The position numbers were made by a program, and so were the translations under genes. Positions 18,601 through 26,698 of a stretch of DNA of 64,000 nucleotides are shown one piece after another (position 1 is the stretch's first letter; every line of letters starts with the position of its first letter). Under the pieces are notes generated by a model. It was not told where the DNA came from and searched no databases. It saw only the letters and a list, made by a program, of their open reading frames with translations. Source of the stretch: Atopobiaceae bacterium (GTDB taxonomy: Bacteria; Actinomycetota; Coriobacteriia; Coriobacteriales; Atopobiaceae); the NCBI GenBank assembly GCA_902834555.1, contig CADFJN010000001.1, forward strand, positions 62,001-126,000. The letters run 5' to 3'.

Positions 18601-21246
18601 GAGGCCGGTGTCACCTACGACACCGCTGTCCACGCAGTGACGGTTGAGGTTGTCGACAACGGCGACGGCACCATGTCGTTCAACGTCACTGGCAACAACC
18701 CCACGTTCACCAACACCTACACGACCAACGAGGCAACCATTGACCTTGGCGCCCACAAGACGCTCACCGGCGCCGCTCTCCAGGACCAGCAGTTCGAGTT
18801 CCAGATTTCCTCGGATGGGGCGACGGTCTACAGGGGCAACGATGCCAACGGCAACGTGAGCTTCTACACCGCAACCTACACGCTGGGCGACCTTGCAGGT
18901 GTCACGCCTGCAGCCGACGGCACCCGTACCAAGACCTACACCTACACGGTCAAGGAGATCGTCCCCTCCGACGCCATTGACGGCGTGAAGGACGGCATTG
19001 CCTACGACCAGAGCACGTGGACCATTGCCGTCACGGTTGTGGATGACGGCCAGGGCCACCTGAGCGCCACCCAGACCTCTACCAAGACGAACGATGACGG
19101 CACCACCATTACCACCCCCAATGGCAACCCGGTCTTCGAGAACGTCTACACCGCCCAGCCCGTCACCCTTGAGAATGACACGGCTCTCCAGGTGACCAAG
19201 CACGTGACCGGCTACGACAGCTCCGAGGCGTTCTCCTTCGGGCTTGCGCTGACCTCCGGCGACGCCTCTGCCGTCAAGTTTGCAGACGGCGCTGCCACGG
19301 CGACCACGTCCTCCTCAATCAAGGATGGAGCCACCGAGACGGCCTCCTTTGGTGCGGTGACCTTCTCCAAGGTTGGTACCTATACCTTCAACGTCACCGA
19401 GAACCAGGGCACGAAGGCCGGCTGGGAGTACGACAGGAGCGCTCACGTCATCACGGTCAACGTGGCAGACAACGGCAAGGGCCAGCTTGTGGCCACCGTC
19501 ACGGGCAACAACCCCACGTTCGAGAACGCCTATAAGGCTGCCGAGTCCAATGGCGTTGTGGTTATCGCCAAGAAGGTGCTCACCGGTTCCCCGCTCATGG
19601 CTGGCGAGTTCTCGTTCCAGCTGATCGATGCGGACGGCAAGGTGGTCCGCGAGACGACCAACGCCGCTGACGGTTCCATCGCCTTCGACCCCATCACCTA
19701 CGCCGAGCCGGGTGCCTACACCTACACGCTCAAGGAGGTCGCCGGCACCAACGCTGGCATGACGTACGACTCCACTGTCCATACGGTGACCGTTGTGGCC
19801 ACCGATGACGGCACGGGCCAGATTCACGCCTCTGTCACCAGCCTCACCCCCACGTTCACCAACAGCTATGCGTCTGGCGTGGACGATCCGGTGGTGCTTA
19901 CCGCCGAGAAGGTCCTCGAGGGCCGCAGGCTCGAGGCGGGGCAGTTCTCGTTCCGGCTCTTTGACGAAGCCGGCAAGCCCGTGGGTGAGCAGGTGACCAA
20001 CGATGCCTCCGGCTCCATCCAGTTCTCTGCGCTACGGTACTCGCAGGACGACTTCGATGGCATTACGCCAGACGAGAACGGCGCTCGCACAAAGACCGTT
20101 ACCTACACCGCGCGCGAGGTTGCGGGCAACGCCGGCGGCTACACGTACTCCGAGAACGTCGCCACCTACACCCTTGAGCTTGTCGACTCCCATGACGGCA
20201 AGATCACGGCAACGCTGAAGGAGGCCGTGAACACCACGTTTACGAACAACTACGAGGCACAGCCCGTAACCGCTCAGTCCTTCTCGGCTACCAAGGTCCT
20301 TGACGGTTGCAGCCTGGCCGAGGGCGAGTTTGAGTTCCAGCTCGTCGCAGCCGAGGGCACGCCTATGCCCGAGACCACGACGGTTACCAACGCCGCCAAC
20401 GGCTCCGTGACCTTCTCGCCCATCACGTATCACCTGGGCGACCTTGCCGGCGAGACATCCAAGACCTTCACGTACACCATCTCCGAGGTGGCCAACGGCA
20501 AGGCGGGCGTTACCTACGACCAGGCCAAGCACAGCGCCTCTGTCACGGTGACCGACAACGGCGACGGTACGCTGACCGTCTCCGACCCGGTCTACGACGG
20601 CGCTTCGGCCACGGCACCCACGTTTACCAACACCTACAAGGCTGCCGCTGTGACCACCGCGCTGCCCATGGTGACCAAGGTTGTCTCTGGTGATGAGCCG
20701 GACACGTACCCCACGTTCAGCTTCACGCTTGAGCCGCTTGACGGCGCACCCGCACCTGATGGCGCTGACGAGAACGGTGTAACCACTGCGACAACCAACG
20801 GTGCCGGCACTGTAGCGCTTGGCTCGGTTACCTTCGACAAGGTTGGCACGTACTCCTACCAGGTGTACGAGGTTGCTGGTAACGCTGAGGGCTGGACATA
20901 CGATGACGCAGTCTACACCGTGACCTACGCCGTGACTGACGACGGCTCTGGCGTGCTTGCAGCTACCGAGGCCATCGGCACGGCCGATGGTGCCGCTGAC
21001 GCGGTGACCTTCGAGAACGTCTACACGACGCCCAAGCCCGAGGAGCCCGTCGAGCCCGAGGAGCCCGCAAAGCCGGAGGAGCCCGTCAAGCCGGAGGAGC
21101 CCGTCAAGCCCGAGCCCAAGAAGCCGACCATCCCCAACACCGGTGACGCCACGCAGCCCGCCCTGCCCGTTGGTCTCGCGGTTGCCGCAGCGGCAGTGAT
21201 CGCAGCTGCCGTGGTGGTGAGGAGGAGGGGTCGCCGCAGCAAGTAG
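12643..21246 (+). CDS. Giant sortase-anchored surface protein: vWA domain plus ~16 pilin-type (Spy0128/FctA-like) repeats
   Basis: 2,867 residues. Signal peptide at 1-29, ending APAFA. A von Willebrand A domain follows with a MIDAS motif DTSTS at about residue 73. After ~480 residues come two Cna-B-like domains (starting near TITVSKEWND and KISKGVTSDG), then about 16 repeats of ~115-150 residues. Each repeat starts with a K-x-L/V strand (ATKTLTGRDM style) and ends in TFxNxY, the layout of pilin isopeptide domains. The C-terminus has a Pro/Glu/Lys spacer, the sorting signal IPNTG (about 2830), a hydrophobic helix and RRRGRRSK. It is likely a stiff stalk presenting the vWA tip for adhesion. Weak ribosome site GGGGGT. 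No pilin cluster surrounds it. Confidence 0.9.
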   Translation: MRRRGRVLLQVLLAFFAALITVGVAPAFAVEPPATSKILTPNNDGTYTLSLSVTGKSQASQEQSKADVIVVLDTSTSMDNSTGTSTRIEVARQAVNSLAQQLLENNTTENPDAVTLSLVTFDNYATTKITRTTAYSTFSNAVPSSVQYNRGTNWEDALKTANAIQTRDGADVYIIFVSDGNPTFRDTHGGHSWQNSGEYAEHTAGRWPNQKTYYGSGSSDNNGLNLQYAKNQASTIGGEGKTLFSVGVFGNVSNMQSIAQVAGQSNNYYSASDSAALNAAFANIINTITHNLTYSGVTINDGLTSLTATSLVSGSASGFTYTKTANGMTSDWSDAPAASFDGSTVTWNLGALEHGVTYTVSFKVWPNQDAIDKVAQLQNSGTTTNLPTGIVYNTDANTYGVQTNTSASVGYTQTSTTTTKVLPSDAVNKGDGTWTSASTGLTYTYDTVNEVYVGTRSESGTSALNQPDPMPVDTPTITVSKEWNDSLDTSVRPSGDITLNVLLDGTTFTTVTLNSANNYQAQVHVPYGITAKGEDLTTGHNVTVSEDNVDEHYELSAETIRPMLVDGVLAMGGNGDATLSATNTLKSQIKISKGVTSDGGSYPTDASFGFSVTVTTPDGSSAPYKVYGSDNGEASTGTLASGTASTITLKAGQYILVDEVPVGTTYTATETSAPAGWTLSSLGSDGGADTVAGGTVSGTIAEGNILRAVTYTNKFTPAESSPTGAGNLTVTKNLANRTLRDGQFTFTLTALDGAPAPAPATATNAADGSVTFGNIKFDKVGVYKYTLAENNDGAAGYTYDTTAYTLVATVTANTSTNVLEVAWSIDGSDATAITFENTYAASGSATINATKALSGRDMAAGEFTFKVTNSKGAVVAQTTNPAANDGAPATLSFGAFMYTVAQVHADVESGLAQEYPTANGGVGAAYHYTVSEETSSLAETGVTPTVNTFGIDVIVTDNGNGTLNVAVNYPEGSNGTLAFQNEYKTGSTDLVISGSKKLVVPDGLVGPGDIDGKYTFSLLDNDGKVVATTTNKTGGTVAFPAITFTDDGTYAYSVVESGTIDGVTNDADAVKTVTVKVTDDGKGHLSAQTVDANSNPVDGDDFTFTNTYGVESVTSSSLVQVAKELVVPEGLTGPGDIAGKYTFTLEAVTEGAPMPATTTAANADGVGTATSFGEIAYTKPGTYVYRITETGSVDGVSNDAEASTGKAVAVVVTDNGNGTMSAEASGEVTFTNTYAADPVTLEGDTALRVTKKVEGHDASTGFTFTLAQSADDANQASITTGGASATTDILADGEQQTVKFDSVTFSAPGTYHFTITEEGQDGNGWTCDNRVSSVTVTVTDNGDGKLVATVEGNDPIVTNSYTAQPVTLTGSTAIQVTKAVAGHSTSEAFEFTLTPDFDLTDSGVTIANDKATTSGAIADGSSQTVSFGDVTFTKEGVYRFHANETPGAAGGWSYSTAQPDIVVTVTDNNAGQLEATVKGNNPTFENYYAATGSATVLATKTLTGRAMSANEFTFNIKDAKGNIVATAQNPAANDGEAAPLSFRSLAYSSDRLATDAADGLATANNGGTYTYSYTAAEDAAALPGGVKAGAKSFTFTVTVSDNGDGTLTATVNYPDGATELAFTNSYEAKTATPVILNATKTLTGRDMTEGEFSFTVADTKGNVVATATNAAATDGTAASLAFTYGDGSASGLTYTLDQVESDIKAGIAEDGPADPDKPGRTAIYRYNVYENTANLPAGVSAVKDTFSINVLVVDNGDGTLSATVNYPDDGLAFENSYDATDAELYINGAKRLMVGDELAGPGYITGKYHFTITGGDGAPMPGETTVANQAGGTVEFGPISYDKAGTYTYTITESGHVDGVTNDADTTKTVTVKVTDGGGYLVAKKVDSTGAAVQGPDFIFTNTYGVEDKTLSGDDALRATKMLEGRDLKAGEFTFSLKSDEADAPMPASATTTNDADGNVVFGDINLKQANVGKTYHYYISEVAGDEAGVTYDTAVHAVTVEVVDNGDGTMSFNVTGNNPTFTNTYTTNEATIDLGAHKTLTGAALQDQQFEFQISSDGATVYRGNDANGNVSFYTATYTLGDLAGVTPAADGTRTKTYTYTVKEIVPSDAIDGVKDGIAYDQSTWTIAVTVVDDGQGHLSATQTSTKTNDDGTTITTPNGNPVFENVYTAQPVTLENDTALQVTKHVTGYDSSEAFSFGLALTSGDASAVKFADGAATATTSSSIKDGATETASFGAVTFSKVGTYTFNVTENQGTKAGWEYDRSAHVITVNVADNGKGQLVATVTGNNPTFENAYKAAESNGVVVIAKKVLTGSPLMAGEFSFQLIDADGKVVRETTNAADGSIAFDPITYAEPGAYTYTLKEVAGTNAGMTYDSTVHTVTVVATDDGTGQIHASVTSLTPTFTNSYASGVDDPVVLTAEKVLEGRRLEAGQFSFRLFDEAGKPVGEQVTNDASGSIQFSALRYSQDDFDGITPDENGARTKTVTYTAREVAGNAGGYTYSENVATYTLELVDSHDGKITATLKEAVNTTFTNNYEAQPVTAQSFSATKVLDGCSLAEGEFEFQLVAAEGTPMPETTTVTNAANGSVTFSPITYHLGDLAGETSKTFTYTISEVANGKAGVTYDQAKHSASVTVTDNGDGTLTVSDPVYDGASATAPTFTNTYKAAAVTTALPMVTKVVSGDEPDTYPTFSFTLEPLDGAPAPDGADENGVTTATTNGAGTVALGSVTFDKVGTYSYQVYEVAGNAEGWTYDDAVYTVTYAVTDDGSGVLAATEAIGTADGAADAVTFENVYTTPKPEEPVEPEEPAKPEEPVKPEEPVKPEPKKPTIPNTGDATQPALPVGLAVAAAAVIAAAVVVRRRGRRSK

Positions 21247-21280
21247 CGGCACTCTCGGCACGCAGTAGAACGGTACCAAA

Positions 21281-21316
21281 CGGCGCCCGCTCCCAGACCC
21301 CCAGGGACGGGCGCCG
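21281..21316 (+). terminator. Strong hairpin after the giant surface-protein gene
   Basis: CGGCGCCCG (21281-21289) pairs with CGGGCGCCG (21308-21316), extended by TCCC/GGGA across one bulged base. No T tract follows, so termination may rely on the hairpin alone. Confidence 0.55.
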
Positions 21317-21340
21317 CGCTGTATGGCGCCAGCTGTTCTT

Positions 21341-21367
21341 GAGACAAAGGGACAGTCCCTTTGTCTC
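21341..21367. repeat. 27-bp near-perfect palindrome between convergent genes
   Basis: GAGACAAAGGGAC, one base, then its exact complement. It overlaps the stop codon of the minus-strand methyltransferase gene by two bases and lies between two converging transcription units. Confidence 0.8.
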
Positions 21368-22547
21368 ATCTTCGCATGAGCGTTGCGACGCACTCTACGT
21401 GCTTGGTGTGCGGGAACATGTCCACTGGCTGCACGCGCTCAAGACGGTAGCCGCCCTCGCGCAGCAGTTCGACGTCGCGCGCCTGTGTGAGCACGTTGCA
21501 CGAGACGTACGACACGCGCTCGGGCCCAAGTGCGCACACCGCCGAGAGGAACTCGGGCGTCGAGCCAGCCCGCGGTGGATCCATGATCAGCGCGTCAAAG
21601 CGCTCGGCACGTCCGTTGCGCGCGGCGGTCACCAGGTACTCCGTGGCGTCCGCCCGCACAAAGCGGCAGCGCTTGTCCAGTCCGTTGGCAATGCCGTTGC
21701 GCCGCGCCGCCGCGACCGCGCCGCCAACCTGCTCCACGCCCACGACCTCTACGTCCGGGCACTCGTGCGCGGCGCAGATGCCAATGGTTCCCGTGCCGCA
21801 GTACGCGTCAAGCAGCCGCATCCCGGGCACGATGCCCGCCCCGGCAATGGCAAGCCGGTAGAGAACCTCGGTCTGCGCGGGGTTTGTTTGGTAGAAGCTC
21901 GTGGGCCCAATCTCAAACGAGCAGCCCAGCAGCTGGTCGTGCATGACGCCAGGGCCATAGAGCGTGATGCACTGACGGCCGAGAATCGCATTGGTCCGGC
22001 GTTCGTTGATGTTCTGGACAATGCTTGTGACCTGCGGTTGGTTGCGACGGATGTCGCTTACGAACTTCTCGGCACGCGGAAGCCTTGGGCCATTGGTAAA
22101 CACGGTGAGCAGGCACTCCTTGGTGGCGTAGCCCATGCGCACCACGGCATGGCGAAGCACGCCGCACCCGCGGTCCTCCTGGTAGGCTGGGATGCCGCAG
22201 CGCTCGGCCGCGCGCGCCACTGCGTTGAGCACGTCTCGTGCGCCGGGGGCCTCTACCAGGCATGACGAGCAGGGTACAATGCGATGCGACCCGGCGGCAT
22301 AGAAACCGCAGCGCACGCGCCCGCGCGAGCCAGGCGCAAACGGCGTTGCGGCCTTGTGTCGGTAGCCGCGCGGCTCGTCCATGCCGCAGATCTTCTCGAG
22401 TGTGGCGTGATCCTTGCGCACCGCCTGCCCCAAGACCTCCTCGACCAGCGCCTGCTTGCGCTCAAGCTGGATGGGGTAGGGCACCGCGAGCCACTCGCAG
22501 CCACCGCAGGACTTTGCGATGGGGCAGGTGTAGGTGCGATATCCCAT
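21366..22547 (-). CDS. RumA/TrmA-family RNA (uracil-5)-methyltransferase
   Basis: 393 residues. It begins almost at once with the iron-sulfur cysteine cluster (CPIAKSCGGCEW, plus CSSC near residue 94), followed by the SAM-dependent methyltransferase domain: DAYCGTGTIG (SAM site), DALIMDPPRAG, and the catalytic Cys in SYVSCN. The family methylates U747/U1939 of 23S rRNA or U54 of tRNA; which target applies here cannot be told. It lacks an N-terminal TRAM domain. Its stop codon lies in the 21341-21367 palindrome. It stands alone and converges with the surface-protein gene. Confidence 0.92.
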   Translation of the reverse strand: MGYRTYTCPIAKSCGGCEWLAVPYPIQLERKQALVEEVLGQAVRKDHATLEKICGMDEPRGYRHKAATPFAPGSRGRVRCGFYAAGSHRIVPCSSCLVEAPGARDVLNAVARAAERCGIPAYQEDRGCGVLRHAVVRMGYATKECLLTVFTNGPRLPRAEKFVSDIRRNQPQVTSIVQNINERRTNAILGRQCITLYGPGVMHDQLLGCSFEIGPTSFYQTNPAQTEVLYRLAIAGAGIVPGMRLLDAYCGTGTIGICAAHECPDVEVVGVEQVGGAVAAARRNGIANGLDKRCRFVRADATEYLVTAARNGRAERFDALIMDPPRAGSTPEFLSAVCALGPERVSYVSCNVLTQARDVELLREGGYRLERVQPVDMFPHTKHVECVATLMRR

Positions 22548-22667
22548 GGGTCTCCAGTCAACGAGGGCGGTCTGCGTTATGCGTGACTCTCAGCATACAC
22601 GCACCAAACGCGTTGGGCGCCCGCGCCTCGCCAACTACGTAATCCCAGCGCAGGGGCCAAAATTTCC

Positions 22668-22696
22668 TTGTATGTTTGCCGCGCCGGGCGTATAGT
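22668..22696 (+). promoter_or_regulatory. Sigma-70 promoter for the radical SAM gene
   Basis: TTGTAT (22668-22673), exactly 17 bases, TATAGT (22691-22696); the start codon is 66 bases downstream. The leader contains ACGCAG...CTGCGT, a 6-bp hairpin. Confidence 0.7.
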
Positions 22697-22762
22697 TCTC
22701 TCAGATTTAAACGCAGGTCAAAAATCTGCGTACAGGAAGGCGCATTAGCAAGGGAGCACGTA

Positions 22763-24235
22763 ATGCAGTCAAAGATTGCTCACGCGGCAGAGCGCAAGGC
22801 GTTCAGCGTCGCGCTCGACCAGATCATTAAGGCCGCCTCTGGCGATGATCGCGAGAAGAACCTCGACAAGCTCATCAACATGGCCGGCAACCTGCTCAAG
22901 GACACCGCCCCCGGCGTCACTCGCGGCCTGAAGGCAGGCCTCTACCCGGGCTCCAAGTGGGAGCAGTTCCTCTGGAGCGTCATCGACGAGACCGACCCGC
23001 ACGTGCTCAAGACCGTCGTGCTCAACGGCGGCTATGAGGCTGCCTTCCGCGGCCTGCGCAACACCACGGCCAACGCCGACAAGTACCAGTGCAACGTGCC
23101 CTGGATTATCATCTTTGACCCCACCAGCGCGTGCAACAAGCACTGCATTGGCTGCTGGTCTGCGGACTACGAGAAGTGGCAGAACCTCACGTACGAGGAG
23201 TGCGACAAGATCCTCACGCAGGGCTCCGAGCTTGGCTGCCACCTCTACATGATGACCGGCGGCGAGCCCCTGGTGCGCAAGAAGGACGTCCTGCGCCTTG
23301 CCGAGGAGCACAACGACTGCCTCTTCAACATCTTCACCAACGCGTCCCTCATCGACCAGCCGTTCTGCGACGAGGTCAAGCGTCTGGGCAACATCGTGTT
23401 CTCCATCTCGCTCGAGGGCTACGAGAACACCAACGACGCGCGCCGCGGCGACGGCTCCTATGACGAGGTCATGCGCGCCATGGACCTGCTCCACAAGAAC
23501 GGCTTGCTCTTTGGTACCTCCACGGCCTACACCCGCGCCAACACCGAGACCGTCACGTCCGACGAGTACCTCGACCTCATCATCAGCAAGGGTGCCCGTT
23601 GGGCCTGGTACTTCCACTACATGCCCGTGGGCGAGGGCGCCAACGCCGACCTCATGCCCACCGTCGAGCAGCGTGAGTACATGCTGCACCGCATCCGCGA
23701 GGTGCGCGGCATCACCGGCGGCAAGCCCATCTTTGCGATGGACTTCCAGAACGACGGCGAGTATGTTGGCGGCTGCATCGCCGGCGGCCGCGTGTTCTGC
23801 CACATTAACGCCAAGGGCGACGTGGAGCCGTGCGTCTTCATCCACTACTCCAACGCCAACATCAAGGACCAGGACCTTCTCGACTGCCTGCGCCAGCCCG
23901 TCTTCCAGGCCTATCGCGAGAACTACCCCTGGAACGACAACATGCTGCGCCCCTGCCCCATGCTCGAGAACCCCGAGATGCTGCCCAAGATCGTGCACGC
24001 GGCAGACGCCAAGTCCACGGAGTACATCTCGCCGGAGGACGTCGACCACCTTTGCGCGCGCACCACGCCCTACGCCGAGAAGTGGGCGCCCGAGGCCGAG
24101 CGCCTGTGGCTTGAGGAGCACCCCACCGGCAAGAAGATCTACGCAGACAAGATGTCCAACGAGAAGATTTCCCTCAAGGCAAAGCTCATCGCCGAGGAGG
24201 ACGCCAAGGCCGAGGAGGCCGTCAAGCAGGACTAG
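22763..24235 (+). CDS. Radical SAM protein of unknown substrate
   Basis: 490 residues. The radical SAM 4Fe-4S motif C-x3-C-x2-C is at about residues 124-131 (SACNKHCIGCWS), followed by MTGGEPL for SAM binding. Further Cys residues (GGCIAGGRVFCHI, VEPCVF, MLRPCP) suggest an auxiliary-cluster region like SPASM/twitch domains. An N-terminal ~95-residue helical region precedes the barrel; the C-terminus is charged. ATG 22763 has AAGGGAG upstream. It is monocistronic, with its own promoter and terminator and no peptide precursor visible beside it. This argues against a RiPP maturase, but the function is open. Confidence 0.85.
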   Translation: MQSKIAHAAERKAFSVALDQIIKAASGDDREKNLDKLINMAGNLLKDTAPGVTRGLKAGLYPGSKWEQFLWSVIDETDPHVLKTVVLNGGYEAAFRGLRNTTANADKYQCNVPWIIIFDPTSACNKHCIGCWSADYEKWQNLTYEECDKILTQGSELGCHLYMMTGGEPLVRKKDVLRLAEEHNDCLFNIFTNASLIDQPFCDEVKRLGNIVFSISLEGYENTNDARRGDGSYDEVMRAMDLLHKNGLLFGTSTAYTRANTETVTSDEYLDLIISKGARWAWYFHYMPVGEGANADLMPTVEQREYMLHRIREVRGITGGKPIFAMDFQNDGEYVGGCIAGGRVFCHINAKGDVEPCVFIHYSNANIKDQDLLDCLRQPVFQAYRENYPWNDNMLRPCPMLENPEMLPKIVHAADAKSTEYISPEDVDHLCARTTPYAEKWAPEAERLWLEEHPTGKKIYADKMSNEKISLKAKLIAEEDAKAEEAVKQD

Positions 24236-24272
24236 CTGCGGCTGGTTTGCTTCTCACGCATTGTGATCGCTG

Positions 24273-24304
24273 GCCCCGGGCTTCGTGCCCGGGGCTTCTT
24301 TTTT
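24273..24304 (+). terminator. Rho-independent terminator after the radical SAM gene
   Basis: GCCCCGGGC, loop TTCGT, GCCCGGGGC, then TTCTTTTTT. From here to 24521 no gene is seen; the gap holds a hairpin GCGCGGC...GCCGCGC near 24437-24453 and a TTCTCGCC octamer at 24343. Confidence 0.92.
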
Positions 24305-24532
24305 GCTGCGGCGCGGCAGCTGAGGCCGCGCAGGCGCGGTTCTTCTCGCCTGCGGCATCGCGCCTGCGGCGCATGCGCCCACGCTGCCCGATGCGTGCGA
24401 ATCCGTCGCAGCTCGCGCGGGTAAGGTGAATCCAACGCGCGGCAGATGCCGCGCAGTGACAAAGGCACGGTGGCTTCGCCGTTGCGCTTCTCCTCGGCGA
24501 TGCCGCCCTGGCATGCGGCTCGAGGAGGAACC

Positions 24533-26608
24533 ATGGCTACAAAGGGCACTGAGAAGGTCAAGAACGTGGTCCTTGTGGGCCAAGGCGGCGTGGGCAAGAC
24601 CATGCTGGCCGAGGCCATGCTGCACCTGACGGGCAAGACGACCCGTCTGGGCGGTCACGCCGGCACCAAGCCCACGCTTGATTACGACGCGGAGGAGGGC
24701 GAGCGCGGCTTCTCGATCTCCACCACCATTGCCCCCGTCGTCTGGGGGGACACCCGGATCAACGTGCTTGATGCGCCCTGCTACCCGGACTTTGTCGGTG
24801 ACGCCTATGCGGCCATGAGCGCGTGCGAGACGGCGCTCTTTGTGGTTGACGCGGCGGGCGGCCTTGGCACCGTGACCACGCGCTTGTGGTATGCGGCCGA
24901 GAACCTCTCGCTTGCGCGCGCCATCTTCGTGAACCGCTGCGACAGGCCGGACGCAGACTACGACGTGACGCTTGAGGCGCTGCGCGAGCACTACGGCAAC
25001 AACCTGGGCGCCGTCACCATTCCCGTGGGCACAGGTGACGCGTTTGGCGGCGTCATCGACGTGGTCCACATGAAGGCACGCCACCTCGAGGGTGGCAAGC
25101 CTGTGGTGACCGACGTTCCGACCGAGTACAAGGACGCCGCCGACGAGGCTCGCGCCAGCCTCACCGAGCTCGTGGTCGAAGCTGACGATGAGCTCATGAT
25201 GCGCTACCTCGAGGGCGGCGAGATTACCCAGGCCGAGCTCGACGGGCTTCTCGGCAAGGCCATGGCCGAGCGCGTCTTTGTCCCTGTCTTTGCCGGTTCC
25301 TGCGTGCGCGAGGAGGGCCTCTTCTCGCTTATGGACGCCATTGTTGGCTGGTTCCCCACGATGGCGGACTTTGGTCGCATCCCGCTGGTCAATGGCGAGC
25401 AGCTCGATATCTCGCCGGACGACGACCGCCCCGTTGCCTTTGCCTTCAAGAGCCTCAACGACCCGCAGAACGGGCGCCTCTCCTTCCTCAAGGTGCTGGC
25501 TGGCACCCTCACGCCGGGCATCGAGCTCACCAACGCGCGCACGCGCAAGACCGAGCGTCTAGGACACCTCTACCTCATGTGCGGTCGCGAGACCGAAGAG
25601 GTTCCTTCTGCGGCGGCAGGCGACATCGTGGTGGTGCCCAAGCTCGAGGCCATGACGGGTGACACGCTTTCCGTGACCGGCAAGGTCGAGGCTGCGGCGT
25701 TCCGCTTCCCCAACTCGCTTTACCGTATTGCCATCGAGCCCGACAAGCGCGGTACCGAGGGCAAGCTGTACGCGTTTCTCGAGAAGGCCGCCGACGCTGA
25801 CCCCACGCTCAAGGTCGAGCGCGACGAGGACACCGGTCAGACGGTCATCTCGGCTATTGGAGAGGCGCAGGTGAGCGTGCTGCTCGACCGCCTCGAGGAT
25901 CGCGCGGGCGTGACGGCACACACCGTGGCTCTGCGGATTCCGTATCGCGAGACCATTCGACGCGTTGCTTCTGCCCAGGGTCGCCACAAGAAGCAGACCG
26001 GCGGCGCTGGCCAGTACGGTGACTGCTGGCTGCGCATCGAGCCCAATCCCGGTAACGGCTACGAGTTTGTGGACGAGGTCGTGGGCGGGCACATTCCGCG
26101 CGGCTTTATCCCGGCCATCGACAAGGGCGTGCAGGAGACCATGCGCGAAGGCGTGCTGGCTGGATACCCCATGATTGACGTCAAGGTTGCCGTGTACGAT
26201 GGCTCGTATCACCCCGTGGACTCCAACGAGATGGCGTTCAAGACTGCCGCGCGTATCGGCTTCCAGAAGGCCGTTGCCCAGGCCGAGCCAGTGCTTCTCG
26301 AGCCCATGGCACACCTGCGCATCACCGTGCCGGACAGCTACGCCGGCTCCGTGATGGGCGACGTCTCTGCCTCGCGCGGGCGTGTCGAGGGCATGTCCGC
26401 TGGTACCGGTGTTGCCGCGGGAGAGACCACGATTGAGGCAACCATCCCGTATGCCGAGGTCACGGACTACGCCACGCGCCTGCGCTCGCTCTCGCGCGGC
26501 ACGGGCGAGTTCGAGATGGAGCTCTCGGGTTACGAGCAGGTCCCGCACGACATTCAGGCAAAGCTCGCTGCCGAGTACGCCGAGAAGCGCGCCGCCGGTG
26601 AGAAGTAG
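24533..26608 (+). CDS. Elongation factor G-like GTPase (EF-G paralogue)
   Basis: 691 residues with the full EF-G domain order: GTPase, beta-barrel (domain II), domains III, IV (GGAGQYGDCWLRIEP, GGHIPRGFIPAIDKG) and V (ETTIEATIPYAEVTDYATRLRSLSRGTGEFEM). The G motifs are altered: the P-loop is GQGGVGKTML in place of the AHVDHGKTT type, G3 reads DAPCYPDF rather than DTPGHVDF, and G4 is NRCDRPDAD rather than NKMDR. This fits the actinobacterial EF-G-like group rather than canonical FusA or TetM. It may act in ribosome recycling or stress, but no role is proven. Start ATG 24533 after GAGGAGGAA. Confidence 0.85.
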   Translation: MATKGTEKVKNVVLVGQGGVGKTMLAEAMLHLTGKTTRLGGHAGTKPTLDYDAEEGERGFSISTTIAPVVWGDTRINVLDAPCYPDFVGDAYAAMSACETALFVVDAAGGLGTVTTRLWYAAENLSLARAIFVNRCDRPDADYDVTLEALREHYGNNLGAVTIPVGTGDAFGGVIDVVHMKARHLEGGKPVVTDVPTEYKDAADEARASLTELVVEADDELMMRYLEGGEITQAELDGLLGKAMAERVFVPVFAGSCVREEGLFSLMDAIVGWFPTMADFGRIPLVNGEQLDISPDDDRPVAFAFKSLNDPQNGRLSFLKVLAGTLTPGIELTNARTRKTERLGHLYLMCGRETEEVPSAAAGDIVVVPKLEAMTGDTLSVTGKVEAAAFRFPNSLYRIAIEPDKRGTEGKLYAFLEKAADADPTLKVERDEDTGQTVISAIGEAQVSVLLDRLEDRAGVTAHTVALRIPYRETIRRVASAQGRHKKQTGGAGQYGDCWLRIEPNPGNGYEFVDEVVGGHIPRGFIPAIDKGVQETMREGVLAGYPMIDVKVAVYDGSYHPVDSNEMAFKTAARIGFQKAVAQAEPVLLEPMAHLRITVPDSYAGSVMGDVSASRGRVEGMSAGTGVAAGETTIEATIPYAEVTDYATRLRSLSRGTGEFEMELSGYEQVPHDIQAKLAAEYAEKRAAGEK

Positions 26609-26641
26609 TAGGCTCGTACGCTTACAATATTTGAACTCAGT

Positions 26642-26672
26642 GCCGGCCAGCAATTTGCTGGCCGGCTGTTTT
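26642..26672 (+). terminator. Rho-independent terminator after the EF-G-like gene
   Basis: GCCGGCCAGC (26642-26651), 5-base loop, GCTGGCCGGC (26657-26666), then TGTTTT. It also stands between converging genes. Confidence 0.85.
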
Positions 26673-26698
26673 GTGTGCATGCGAGGGGGTGTCACTCG

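Noticed and set aside
15250..19203. A very long open frame (over 1,300 codons) antisense to the surface-protein gene
   Set aside because: It mirrors the codon periodicity of a high-GC repetitive gene, has no ribosome site and shows no recognisable domain. Similar antisense frames over purA, purD, the radical SAM gene and dnaK/grpE were rejected for the same reason.
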